This document shows, piece after piece, positions 1 to 5,747 of a stretch of 6,273 bases of DNA (within the stretch, counting starts at the first letter, position 1; each line of letters opens with the position of its first letter). The position numbers were made by a program, and so were the translations under genes. Origin of the DNA: an uncultured Clostridia bacterium (lineage in GTDB: Bacteria; Bacillota; Clostridia; Oscillospirales; Acutalibacteraceae). The DNA lies in NCBI GenBank assembly GCA_947623215.1, contig CANQGN010000091.1:1-6273 (forward strand), in the 5' to 3' direction. The notes below the pieces were generated by a model. It did not search any database. It saw only the letters and a list, made by a program, of their open reading frames with translations, and was not told the origin of the DNA.

Positions 1-129
1 GGGGGCGTGGTGCAGGCGCAGGGTATTGTCAACGTCCAGCAGCAGCGCCCGCACCCCCTGCCGGCTGAGCTGCCGGGGGGTAAGAGCGGTAATGGCGCTG
101 GCTTGAAAAGTCGGTCGAAACAGGGCCAT
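1..129 (-). CDS. yqeG: YqeG-family HAD-IIIA phosphatase, N-terminal part (runs off left edge)
   Basis: Only the first 43 codons are in the window; the gene continues beyond base 1. The protein starts MALFRPTF and carries the hydrophobic strand and HAD motif I, LLLDVDNTL, at residues 29-37. Asp32 would be the nucleophile and Asp34 the general acid. The layout of an F-x-P start, about 20 residues, then G-V-(R/K)-A-L-L-L-D-V-D-N-T-L is typical of the YqeG family, small soluble HAD phosphatases of Firmicutes and relatives whose physiological substrate is, to my knowledge, not settled. The ATG at 129-127 is chosen because no in-frame ATG, GTG or TTG lies between it and a GAGGGGAG Shine-Dalgarno at 150-143. 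The 13-base spacing is rather long. The gene follows rpsU on the same strand with the rpsU terminator between them. Family assignment is fairly secure from motif I and the N-terminus; other HAD motifs are outside the window. Confidence 0.8.
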   Translation of the reverse strand, partial: MALFRPTFQASAITALTPRQLSRQGVRALLLDVDNTLRLHHAP

Positions 130-155
130 GGCGGCGGCAATTCTCCCCTCTTTTT

Positions 156-203
156 AAAAAGGCAGGCGGACGTCCCGCGTTCATTTCACGGGACAGCCGC
201 CTG
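156..203 (-). terminator. Rho-independent terminator of rpsU
   Basis: Nine bases after the rpsU stop codon the transcript can form a long hairpin. The outer stem is CAGGCGG (203-197) with CCGCCTG (169-163), the inner stem is GTCCCG (194-189) with CGGGAC (177-172), and a 2x2 internal mismatch separates them. The loop is 11 bases. The 3' arm is followed by CC and five T residues (160-156), which fits an intrinsic terminator reading leftward. No T-run follows the hairpin on the plus strand, so it is not obviously bidirectional. It sits just upstream of the yqeG ribosome binding site. Confidence 0.85.
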
Positions 204-211
204 ACAAAACA

Positions 212-388
212 TTACCGGTATTTGCGTTTGCGAGCCGCTTCGGACTTCTTTTTGCGCTTGACCGAGGGCTTTTCGTAATGCTCCCGCTTGCGCACCTCTT
301 GAATCACACCGTCTCGCTGGGTTTGGCGTTTAAAACGGCGCAGTGCATTTTCAAGGGTCTCATTGTCCTTGATTTTCACCTGACTCAT
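212..388 (-). CDS. rpsU: 30S ribosomal protein S21 (bS21)
   Basis: This 58-residue protein is a complete bS21, a small, very basic protein of the 30S subunit platform that contacts the region around the 3' end of 16S rRNA and assists initiation. Recognisable stretches are NETLENALRRFKRQ (residues 9-22), the helix EVRKREHYEKPS (31-42) and the Lys/Arg tail KRKKKSEAARKRKYR (44-58), which together are diagnostic of the family. The length matches the usual 57-60 residues of Firmicutes S21. The ATG at 388-386 has a strong Shine-Dalgarno, GGAGGGAGGG at 406-397, eight bases upstream. The gene has its own consensus promoter and ends in a strong terminator, so it is probably monocistronic or only loosely linked to yqeG. 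It is not part of the his operon despite the same orientation. Confidence 0.97.
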   Translation of the reverse strand: MSQVKIKDNETLENALRRFKRQTQRDGVIQEVRKREHYEKPSVKRKKKSEAARKRKYR

Positions 389-396
389 TTATATGT

Positions 397-421
397 CCCT
401 CCCTCCGCCCGTTGGCAGGGG
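397..421 (-). promoter_or_regulatory. Possible rpsU leader hairpin overlapping the Shine-Dalgarno
   Basis: In the rpsU leader, CCC-CUGCC (421-414) can pair with GGCGG-A-GGG (409-401), leaving an AACG loop (413-410), one G-U pair and one bulged A. The 3' arm contains most of the purine-rich ribosome binding site (406-397), leaving only AGGG (400-397) largely free. The pairing is seen in the sequence. Whether it controls translation, for example by S21 autoregulation, is inference. In a GC-rich leader an eight-pair stem of this kind could also arise by chance. Confidence 0.35.
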
Positions 422-448
422 TTAACGTCACAGATATGTGCACCCGCT

Positions 449-478
449 ATTATACAGCAAAAGCACGGGCGTTGTCAA
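449..478 (-). promoter_or_regulatory. Consensus SigA (sigma-70 type) promoter of rpsU
   Basis: Reading on the minus strand, a perfect -35 hexamer TTGACA (478-473) is followed after 18 bases by a perfect -10 hexamer TATAAT (454-449). Transcription would begin near 443-441, giving an rpsU leader of about 53 bases. The spacer is one base longer than the 17-base optimum. The promoter lies in the only sizeable gap of the window (389-518), between the PHP phosphatase and rpsU, and is flanked upstream by an A/T-rich tract (481-524). It indicates strong housekeeping expression independent of the his operon. Confidence 0.9.
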
Positions 479-518
479 GAGTTTTTACAAAAAATCCGGC
501 AAAAGGAAGGGTTTTCTT

Positions 519-1328
519 TTAAAATTGGCGAAAGAAGCGCCCGGCGCGGTCGGTAAAACCGGCGGTGGTAAAGCCGCAGGCCATGGCGCGGGCTTTAGCC
601 GCCGCAAAAGCGTGCGTGAGCGCGTCGCTTTTGTGGGCGTCGCTTGCCAGCACCACGCCGCCGCCGAGCTCCTGTAAGCGGCGGAGCAAAAAGGTTTGGG
701 GGTAGGGCGAGCGCCGCCACCCCCGCGACATGGCGCCGGTGTTGATTTCTACCGCGCACCGCCCGGCTGCAGCCTCTACCGCCGCCAAGGCGGCGGCCCG
801 GTAGCGGGGGGCGGTGCAGTCCGGCGCGGCGCCGGTGCGGCAGAATTTGAGCAGCAAATCAAAGTGGGCGAGAATATTCGCCTCTACCCTTTGGGGCAGG
901 GCGGCCACTTTTTCATAGTAGCATTCGGCGTAAGCCGCGCCGTCGCCCCCAAAGCCCTCCGTAATGCAGCGGCGGGTTTCTTCGGGTGAAGAATCTACCG
1001 CGTAGGTTTCGCCCTTTACGGTGAGAAAATGCACCGAACCGATGACATAGTCGTAGTCCGCCGGGTCTTCGGCACTCTCTGGGTCCATTTCTATGCCGCA
1101 CAGCAGGGTAATTTGCCCGGCGTAGCGCTCTTTTAAGCAGGCAACCGTGCGGCGGTAGGCGGCCGCCCCTTCGCGCGAGAGACCGGCCGTTGGTTCAAAG
1201 GGCACGGCGGCGTGCTCTGAAAACCCCAGCACCGGCAACCCCATGGTAATCGCCGCTCGCACCATGGCCTCCGGCGCGTCGGCGCCGTCGGTCAGGGTGG
1301 TGTGGCAGTGAAAGTCCCCGCCTGTCAT
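519..1328 (-). CDS. hisJ: Histidinol-phosphatase, PHP family (HisJ/HisK type)
   Basis: This 269-residue soluble enzyme would hydrolyse L-histidinol phosphate to L-histidinol, the penultimate step of the pathway. It has the full metal-ligand set of the PHP (polymerase and histidinol phosphatase) fold: HCH at 7-9, Asp14, SEH with His39, GIE with Glu80, SVH with His100, AHFD with His155, EINTG at 194-198 and SDAH with Asp230 and His232. The length fits the HisK/HisJ family (about 260-280). The ATG at 1328 overlaps the hisIE stop as ATGA and has AGGAG at 1344-1340; the in-frame codon just upstream is not a start. The overlap places it as the last gene of the his operon, and it fills the gap left by HisB lacking a phosphatase domain. 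PHP proteins also include enzymes of other function, so the precise substrate rests partly on context. The gene is called hisJ or hisK in different Firmicutes. Confidence 0.93.
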   Translation of the reverse strand: MTGGDFHCHTTLTDGADAPEAMVRAAITMGLPVLGFSEHAAVPFEPTAGLSREGAAAYRRTVACLKERYAGQITLLCGIEMDPESAEDPADYDYVIGSVHFLTVKGETYAVDSSPEETRRCITEGFGGDGAAYAECYYEKVAALPQRVEANILAHFDLLLKFCRTGAAPDCTAPRYRAAALAAVEAAAGRCAVEINTGAMSRGWRRSPYPQTFLLRRLQELGGGVVLASDAHKSDALTHAFAAAKARAMACGFTTAGFTDRAGRFFRQF

Positions 1329-1975
1329 GAGGTCATTTTCTCCTGCTTGACTTTGTGCTCAATAATGTGGCGAGAGGCCAGCTCGCGGTGCAGTTCGTCC
1401 GGCGATATACCCGCCTCTACCATTAAAACCGCCAGGTGGTAGGCAAGGTCGGCCAGCTCGTACACCGTTTCGCGCTTATCCGCCGCCTTGGCGGCAATAA
1501 TCACTTCGGTGGCTTCCTCCCCCACTTTTTTCAAAATTTTATCCAGCCCCTTGTCAAACAAATAGCTGGTGTACGACCCCTCTTTGGGGTTGTCGCGCCG
1601 GCCTCGTAGTAGCTCGTACAGCCCCCGCAGGGTAAAGTCTTGCCGCGTTTCGCTGGCAAACACCGGCGCGGTAAAGCAGGAGTCGCTGCCGGTGTGGCAG
1701 GCAGGGCCCTCTTTTTCTACCACCACCAGCAGGGCGTCGCGGTCGCAGTCGGCGGTAATAGAAACGATATGCTGCACGTTGCCGCTGGTTTCGCCCTTGC
1801 GCCACAGCTCCCCGCGCGACCGGCTGAAAAAGCAGGTGCGCTCTTCGCGCAGCGAAATTGCAAGGCTTTCGCGGTTCATGTACGCGAGGGTGAGCACTCG
1901 GCGGCTGAGGGCGTCTACCACAATGGCCGGAATCAGCCCGCGTTCGTCAAATTTCAGTTCGTTTAAGTCTAACAT
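1325..1975 (-). CDS. hisIE: Bifunctional phosphoribosyl-AMP cyclohydrolase / phosphoribosyl-ATP pyrophosphohydrolase
   Basis: This 216-residue fusion performs steps two and three of histidine synthesis: removal of pyrophosphate from PR-ATP, then opening of the purine ring of PR-AMP. Residues 1-112 are the HisI domain, with LAYMNRESL (30-38), the ELWRKGETSGN segment (56-66), the metal-binding D-C-D-x-D (Asp76, Asp78, Asp80; Cys77) and CHTGSDSC with Cys93 and Cys100. Residues 117-205 are the HisE domain, an all-helical NTP-pyrophosphatase fold with SYTSYLFDKG (134-143), GEEATE (152-157) and ELADLAYH (173-180), whose Glu and Asp residues bind Mg. The length is usual for HisIE fusions. The ATG at 1975 follows the hisF stop after 3 bases, with a GTGAGGT-type ribosome binding site inside the end of hisF. 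The stop overlaps the PHP gene start by four bases, so translation is probably coupled. Confidence 0.97.
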   Translation of the reverse strand: MLDLNELKFDERGLIPAIVVDALSRRVLTLAYMNRESLAISLREERTCFFSRSRGELWRKGETSGNVQHIVSITADCDRDALLVVVEKEGPACHTGSDSCFTAPVFASETRQDFTLRGLYELLRGRRDNPKEGSYTSYLFDKGLDKILKKVGEEATEVIIAAKAADKRETVYELADLAYHLAVLMVEAGISPDELHRELASRHIIEHKVKQEKMTS

Positions 1976-1978
1976 CGG

Positions 1979-2737
1979 TTACAACCTCACCAAAATATTG
2001 TGCTGGCGCAGGGTTTGCTTCAATTCTGGAATAGAAATTTCACCAAAATGAAACACCGAGGCGGCCAGGCCGGCGTCTACCCCCGGCAGGGTTTGAAACA
2101 ACTCGGTAAAATGCGCGGGGGCGCCCGCCCCGCCGGAGGCGATGACCGGCACCGAAACCCGGCTGCACACGGCGGCAAGCAATTCTAAGTCAAACCCCTG
2201 CTTCACGCCGTCGGTATCAATGGAATTGACCACCACTTCGCCCGCGCCCATGGCTACGCACCGGGCAATCCAGTCCAGCGCCTCCAGCCCCGTATCTTCG
2301 CGCCCGCCCTTGGCAAACACGCGAAACGCGCCGTTCACCCGCTTTACGTCTACCGAAAGCACCACGCACTGGTTGCCGTAGCGGCGGGCCGCCTGCTCAA
2401 TGACAGCGGGGTTTTGAATAGCGCCGGAATTCACGCTTACCTTGTCTGCGCCGCATTTGAGCACCCGGTCAAAGTCTTGCAGGGTGCGAATGCCGCCCCC
2501 CACCGTAAGGGGAATAAAAATGGTGCGGGCGACCTCGCGCAGTACGTCGGTAAACAGCCGCCGATCCTCTGCCGAGGCGGTAATGTCGTAAAACACCAGT
2601 TCGTCCGCCCCCTGCTCGCTGTAAAAGCGCCCCAGCTCTACGGGGGACGAAACGTCGGTCAATCCGGCAAAATTGACCCCCTTAACCACCCGCCCGGCGC
2701 GCACGTCCAGGCAGGGAATAATGCGTTTGGTTATCAT
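1979..2737 (-). CDS. hisF: Imidazole glycerol phosphate synthase, cyclase subunit HisF
   Basis: HisF is the (beta/alpha)8-barrel cyclase of IGP synthase. It uses ammonia channelled from HisH to convert PRFAR into imidazole glycerol phosphate and AICAR. The 252 residues match the family. The N-terminus RIIPCLDVRAGRVVKG gives catalytic Asp11, and LSVDVKR gives catalytic Asp130. Phosphate-binding glycines are at VGGGIR (79-84) and ASGGAG (200-205). The INTDG-type loop appears as SIDTDGVKQGFD (172-183). The start ATG overlaps the hisA stop as ATGA, with GAGGTG at 2748-2743. HisA lies between hisF and hisH, so the two synthase subunits are not adjacent but are translated from the same message. HisA and HisF are ancient paralogues; the CLDVRAGR and DTDGVKQGFD signatures separate this from HisA. 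Confidence 0.98.
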   Translation of the reverse strand: MITKRIIPCLDVRAGRVVKGVNFAGLTDVSSPVELGRFYSEQGADELVFYDITASAEDRRLFTDVLREVARTIFIPLTVGGGIRTLQDFDRVLKCGADKVSVNSGAIQNPAVIEQAARRYGNQCVVLSVDVKRVNGAFRVFAKGGREDTGLEALDWIARCVAMGAGEVVVNSIDTDGVKQGFDLELLAAVCSRVSVPVIASGGAGAPAHFTELFQTLPGVDAGLAASVFHFGEISIPELKQTLRQHNILVRL

Positions 2738-3447
2738 GTTGCCACCTCAATTGCCTGCCGCAAGTCCAGCGCACCGGTATAGGTTGCCTTGCCCACAATG
2801 GCGCCGTACAGCCCCGCCGCGCGCAGCTCTTTTACGTCTTGCAGGGTCGAAACCCCGCCGGAGGCGATAAGCTGCATACGGTATTGCCCTTGCAGCCGCC
2901 GGTAAAGGGCGTGGTTCGCCCCCCGCAGCAGGCCGTCGCGGGCAATGTCGGTACACACCAGCGTTTGCACGCCAAGGGCTTGCAGGTGGGCGCAAAAGTC
3001 GTCGCACGTCCAGTCGGTGGTTTGGGTCCAGCCTTCTACCGCCACCCGGCCGTCGCGTAAATCTACCCCCACGGCCACGCGGGGGCCAAAGGCCGAAAGC
3101 GCCTGCCGCAAAAAGGCTTCGTCTTGCACGGCGGCGGTGCCGAGGATGACCCGGTTGACCCCCAGCGAGCAGTAGCGCTCTACCGTATCCAAACTGCGAA
3201 TGCCGCCCCCCACCTGCAAAAACAGGTCGGTTTGGCGGGCAATGGCGGCAATGACCGCCAAATTCTCCGTTTTGCCGCTTTTGGCGCCCTCTAAATCGAC
3301 CACATGCAGCTGGCGGGCCCCGGCGGCGGCAAAGCGTTGCGCTACCGCCAGCGGGTCGGGCGAATAAACGGTTTTTTGGTTGTAGTCGCCCCGCACCAGC
3401 CGTACCGCCTGGCCGCCGAGCAAATCAATCGCCGGAAAAATCAGCAT
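2734..3447 (-). CDS. hisA: ProFAR isomerase (phosphoribosylformimino-AICAR-P isomerase) HisA
   Basis: HisA is the barrel isomerase that opens the ribose of ProFAR by an Amadori rearrangement to give PRFAR, the substrate of HisH-HisF. The 237-residue protein starts MLIFPAIDLLGGQAVRL with catalytic Asp8; the second catalytic Asp is Asp129 in VGVDLRDGR. VGGGIRSL (79-86) and ASGGVS (195-200) bind the two phosphates, and the HisA-specific segments GWTQTT (139-144) and TDIARDG (166-172) are present. A longer reading frame from a GTG at 3465 would add six residues. The ATG at 3447 is preferred because it puts Asp8 at the family position and a GGGGGGGAG ribosome binding site ends 7 bases upstream. 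The gene overlaps hisH by 7 bases and hisF by 4. Organisms lacking trpF may use a dual PriA, but nothing visible here argues for that. Confidence 0.97.
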   Translation of the reverse strand: MLIFPAIDLLGGQAVRLVRGDYNQKTVYSPDPLAVAQRFAAAGARQLHVVDLEGAKSGKTENLAVIAAIARQTDLFLQVGGGIRSLDTVERYCSLGVNRVILGTAAVQDEAFLRQALSAFGPRVAVGVDLRDGRVAVEGWTQTTDWTCDDFCAHLQALGVQTLVCTDIARDGLLRGANHALYRRLQGQYRMQLIASGGVSTLQDVKELRAAGLYGAIVGKATYTGALDLRQAIEVAT

Positions 3448-4076
3448 TCGTCCGCTCCCCCCCACTTACAAAAATTCTTTAAAATGGTCAGCCCCACCCG
3501 GCCGCTTTTCTCTGGGTGGAACTGGCAGCCGCACACGTTGCCCCGCGCCACGGCGGCGGTAAGGGGGGCGCCGTATTCGGCCGTGGCGATGACCCACGGC
3601 TCGCACCCCGCTGCGTAATACGAATGCACAAAATAGGCGAAGGCCTGCTCCCCCAGCCCGCAAAAGAGGGGGTGGCGGGGGCAGTTCGCGGGAAAACACA
3701 GCGCGTTCCACCCGATGTGGGGGATTTTGAGCTCCGGCGGCACCGCCCCCGCTATGGGGCGCACCCGGCCGGGGAGCAGCGCCAGCCCGTTGTGCAGGCC
3801 GTATTCTTCGCTTTGCTCAAACAGCAGCTGCATCCCGAGGCAAATACCGAGAATCGGCACCCCGGCCGCCGCCCGAATTCGCAGCAAATCGTCTAACCCC
3901 GCCTGCCGCAGCCGCTCTATGGCATCGCCAAACGCCCCCACGCCCGGCAGCACCAGGCGCTCCGCCCGGCGCAGCACCTCTGCCTCGCCCGTTACCACCG
4001 CGGTTTCGCCCACGGCGGCAAAAGAGCTTTGCAGCGAAAACAAATTGCCCACGCCGTAATCTACAATGGCCAGCAT
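3441..4076 (-). CDS. hisH: Imidazole glycerol phosphate synthase, glutamine amidotransferase subunit HisH
   Basis: HisH is a class I glutaminase that hydrolyses glutamine and passes ammonia through the HisF barrel. The 211 residues are a normal family length. The triad is complete: Cys79 in GICLGMQ, and His187 and Glu189 in QFHPEKSG. The oxyanion segment PGVGAFG is at 44-50, and the N-terminus IVDYGVGNL is the usual HisH signature. KIPHIGWN (117-124) and YFVHSYY (148-154) are further conserved blocks. The ATG directly follows the hisB stop (TAAATG). The only ribosome binding site is a weak AGGG at 4090-4087, so translation probably depends on ribosomes finishing hisB. The last seven bases overlap the beginning of hisA. 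The protein should form a heterodimer with the HisF encoded two genes downstream. Confidence 0.98.
   Translation of the reverse strand: MLAIVDYGVGNLFSLQSSFAAVGETAVVTGEAEVLRRAERLVLPGVGAFGDAIERLRQAGLDDLLRIRAAAGVPILGICLGMQLLFEQSEEYGLHNGLALLPGRVRPIAGAVPPELKIPHIGWNALCFPANCPRHPLFCGLGEQAFAYFVHSYYAAGCEPWVIATAEYGAPLTAAVARGNVCGCQFHPEKSGRVGLTILKNFCKWGGADEC
3455..3463 (-). promoter_or_regulatory. Ribosome binding site that fixes the hisA start
   Basis: GGGGGGGAG on the minus strand ends 7 bases before the ATG at 3447-3445. The alternative GTG at 3465-3463 shares its final G with the first base of this purine run, so that start would have the site downstream of it. This supports the shorter hisA. The site lies inside the last codons of hisH, as expected for coupled translation. 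Confidence 0.75.
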
Positions 4077-4664
4077 TTACAACACGCCCTTTGTTGAGGG
4101 CACCCGCCCGGCCAGCGATTCGTCTGCCGCCGCCGCCTGCCGCAGACTGCGGGCGACCGATTTAAAGCAGGCTTCTAAAATATGGTGCGCATTGCGCCCG
4201 GCCAGCTGCCGCAGGTGCAAGGTTATTTCTGCCCGGCGCACAAAGGCCAGCCAAAATTCTTCCGCCAGCTCGGTGTCAAAGGTGCCCACCTTTTCGGTAG
4301 GGGGTTCCACCGCGTAGGCCAGCGTGGCCCTGCCGGATAAATCCACCGCCGAAAGCACCAGCGCTTCGTCCATCGGCAGCAGGGTTTGGCCGTAGCGGGT
4401 AAGGCCGGCTTTGTCGCCCAGCGCCCGGGCAAAGGCCTCGCCCAAGCACAGCCCCACGTCTTCTACCGTGTGGTGGTCGTCTACCGCGCGGTCGCCGCGG
4501 CAGGTAAGGGTGATGTCAAACCCGCCGTGCAGGGTAAACAGGGTAAGCATGTGGTCCAAAAAGCCGCAGCCGGTATCAATTTCCGCCCGGCCGGCGCCGT
4601 CTACATTCAGCGTTAAGGCAACGTCGGTTTCGGCCGTGGTTCGGGTAACCGTGGCGGTTCGCAT
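4077..4664 (-). CDS. hisB: Imidazoleglycerol-phosphate dehydratase (monofunctional HisB)
   Basis: The enzyme dehydrates imidazole glycerol phosphate to imidazole acetol phosphate; family members are Mn-dependent and assemble as 24-mers. The 195-residue length is that of the stand-alone dehydratase, with no N-terminal HAD histidinol-phosphatase domain as found in enterobacteria. Metal and catalytic residues sit in FLDHMLTLF (35-43, His38), DDHHTVED (62-69, His64, His65, Glu68), PMDEA (97-101) and GRNAHHILE (156-164, His160, His161, Glu164). The family C-terminal PSTKG is at 189-193. The ATG at 4664 has a strong AAAGGAG (4680-4674) nine bases upstream, and the 15-base gap after hisC is the widest in this his operon. 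Absence of the phosphatase domain is consistent with the PHP phosphatase at the end of the operon. Confidence 0.98.
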   Translation of the reverse strand: MRTATVTRTTAETDVALTLNVDGAGRAEIDTGCGFLDHMLTLFTLHGGFDITLTCRGDRAVDDHHTVEDVGLCLGEAFARALGDKAGLTRYGQTLLPMDEALVLSAVDLSGRATLAYAVEPPTEKVGTFDTELAEEFWLAFVRRAEITLHLRQLAGRNAHHILEACFKSVARSLRQAAAADESLAGRVPSTKGVL

Positions 4665-4679
4665 AAGGCAAAACTCCTT

Positions 4680-5747
4680 TCACTTCGCGGGCGACGGCAG
4701 CATGTCGTCTATCGCCCGCAGCAGCGCGTCCATTTGCTCCGGTAAGCCAATGGTAATGCGCACAAAATCTTGTATCTCCGGCAGGGCAAAGTGGCGCACC
4801 AGCACGCCCCGCTCTTTTAACGCTTCATACACCTGCCGCCCGGGCAGCTGTTTCTGCTTCGCAAAAAGAAAATTTGTGGCGGACGGCACCACCGTAAAGC
4901 CCCGCTGGTATAACGCCCGGCGGGTGAGCTCCCGCGTTTCGGCTATCTTTCGGCAGCAGTCGCGGTAATAGTCCGCCTGCCGCAGCGCGGCGGCCCCGGC
5001 GGCCATGGTCATGCGGTTGACGTTGTAGGGGTTGCAGGCGTCTTTTACCGCCTTGCAATCTTCTATTAAAGCCGGGTTGCCCATGCAAAAGCCCAGCCGC
5101 GCCCCCGCCAGCGCGGCGGATTTAGAAAAGGTGCGGGTAATAAGCAAATTGTCGTACTCTTTTAACAGCGGCAGGCAGCTTTTGCCGCCAAAGTCGATAT
5201 AAGCTTCGTCGATTATCACCACGTGGTTGGGGTTAGCCGCTACAATGCCTTCTATTTGCGCCGGGGTCAGCGGCAGGCCGGTGGGGGCGTTGGGGTTCGC
5301 CAGCACCACGTTGCCCCCGGCGTTGTGAAAGTCCGCCGGTTCTATCAACAATTCGTCGCGCATGGCCACCCGCCGAACCGGCAGGCGGTAAAGCCCCGCC
5401 AGCACCTCGTAAAAGCCGTAGGTCACCGCCGGAAAGACAAAGGGGGTTTTAGGGTCGCCAAAGGCCTGAAAGGCAAAGGAGAGCGCTTCGTCTGACCCGT
5501 TGGTCATAAGCACCCACTCGGGCGACAGCCCAAAAAAGGCGGCCGTTTGCTCGCAAAGCGCACGGCTTTCGGGGTCAGAGTAGAGCATTAACTGCTCCGT
5601 TTGCTCTGCCACCGCCGCCGCCACCGCCGGGGCGGGGGCAAAGGGCGACTCGTTGGTGTTGAGCTTCACATATCGCCGGTTTTGGGGCTGCTCCCCCGGC
5701 TGGTAGGGGCGAAGAGCGGCCAGCAGCAGCGAGCGAAAGCGGCTCAT
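4680..5747 (-). CDS. hisC: Histidinol-phosphate aminotransferase HisC
   Basis: HisC is a PLP enzyme of fold type I that transfers an amino group from glutamate to imidazole acetol phosphate, giving L-histidinol phosphate. The 355-residue protein has the substrate-loop motif LNTNESPF (29-36), NPNAPTG (151-157) with the PLP-ring Asn, IIDEAYIDF (178-186) with Asp180 and Tyr183, the Schiff-base lysine Lys209 in RTFSKS, the phosphate-binding Arg217 in ARLGF, and Arg330 in FVRITIG for the substrate carboxylate. The length is usual for the family. The frame stays open further upstream to 6161, but that part lies over hisD in another frame and has no HisC similarity. The ATG at 5747 overlaps the hisD stop as ATGA and has a purine-rich GGGAGGGGG site just before it. 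Other aminotransferases of this family act on aromatic amino acids; operon context makes HisC the clear choice. Confidence 0.97.
   Translation of the reverse strand: MSRFRSLLLAALRPYQPGEQPQNRRYVKLNTNESPFAPAPAVAAAVAEQTEQLMLYSDPESRALCEQTAAFFGLSPEWVLMTNGSDEALSFAFQAFGDPKTPFVFPAVTYGFYEVLAGLYRLPVRRVAMRDELLIEPADFHNAGGNVVLANPNAPTGLPLTPAQIEGIVAANPNHVVIIDEAYIDFGGKSCLPLLKEYDNLLITRTFSKSAALAGARLGFCMGNPALIEDCKAVKDACNPYNVNRMTMAAGAAALRQADYYRDCCRKIAETRELTRRALYQRGFTVVPSATNFLFAKQKQLPGRQVYEALKERGVLVRHFALPEIQDFVRITIGLPEQMDALLRAIDDMLPSPAK

Noticed and set aside
278..556. Plus-strand open frame across rpsU and its promoter.
   Set aside because: It is antisense to an unmistakable rpsU and crosses its promoter and leader; no domain or convincing ribosome binding site is visible.
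779..796. Perfect inverted repeat CCGCCGCC-AA-GGCGGCGG, with a 16-base version also at 1480-1495, considered as a dispersed repeat or regulatory palindrome.
   Set aside because: Both copies lie inside coding regions and encode Ala-Ala-Leu-Ala-Ala and Ala-Ala-Lys-Ala-Ala with GCC/GCG codons, so alanine-rich, GC-rich coding explains them. There are no flanking shared bases.
3448..3465. GTG start for hisA at 3465, six codons upstream.
   Set aside because: It overlaps the purine-rich ribosome binding site and would shift the catalytic Asp from position 8 to 14; the ATG at 3447 has correct spacing.
4411..4968. Long plus-strand open frames opposite hisB/hisC (4411-4968), hisH (3516-3896) and hisIE (1569-2051).
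   Set aside because: These are antisense shadows of GC-rich genes, with Ser/Arg/Pro-rich low-complexity translations, no recognisable domains, and fully conserved genes on the other strand.
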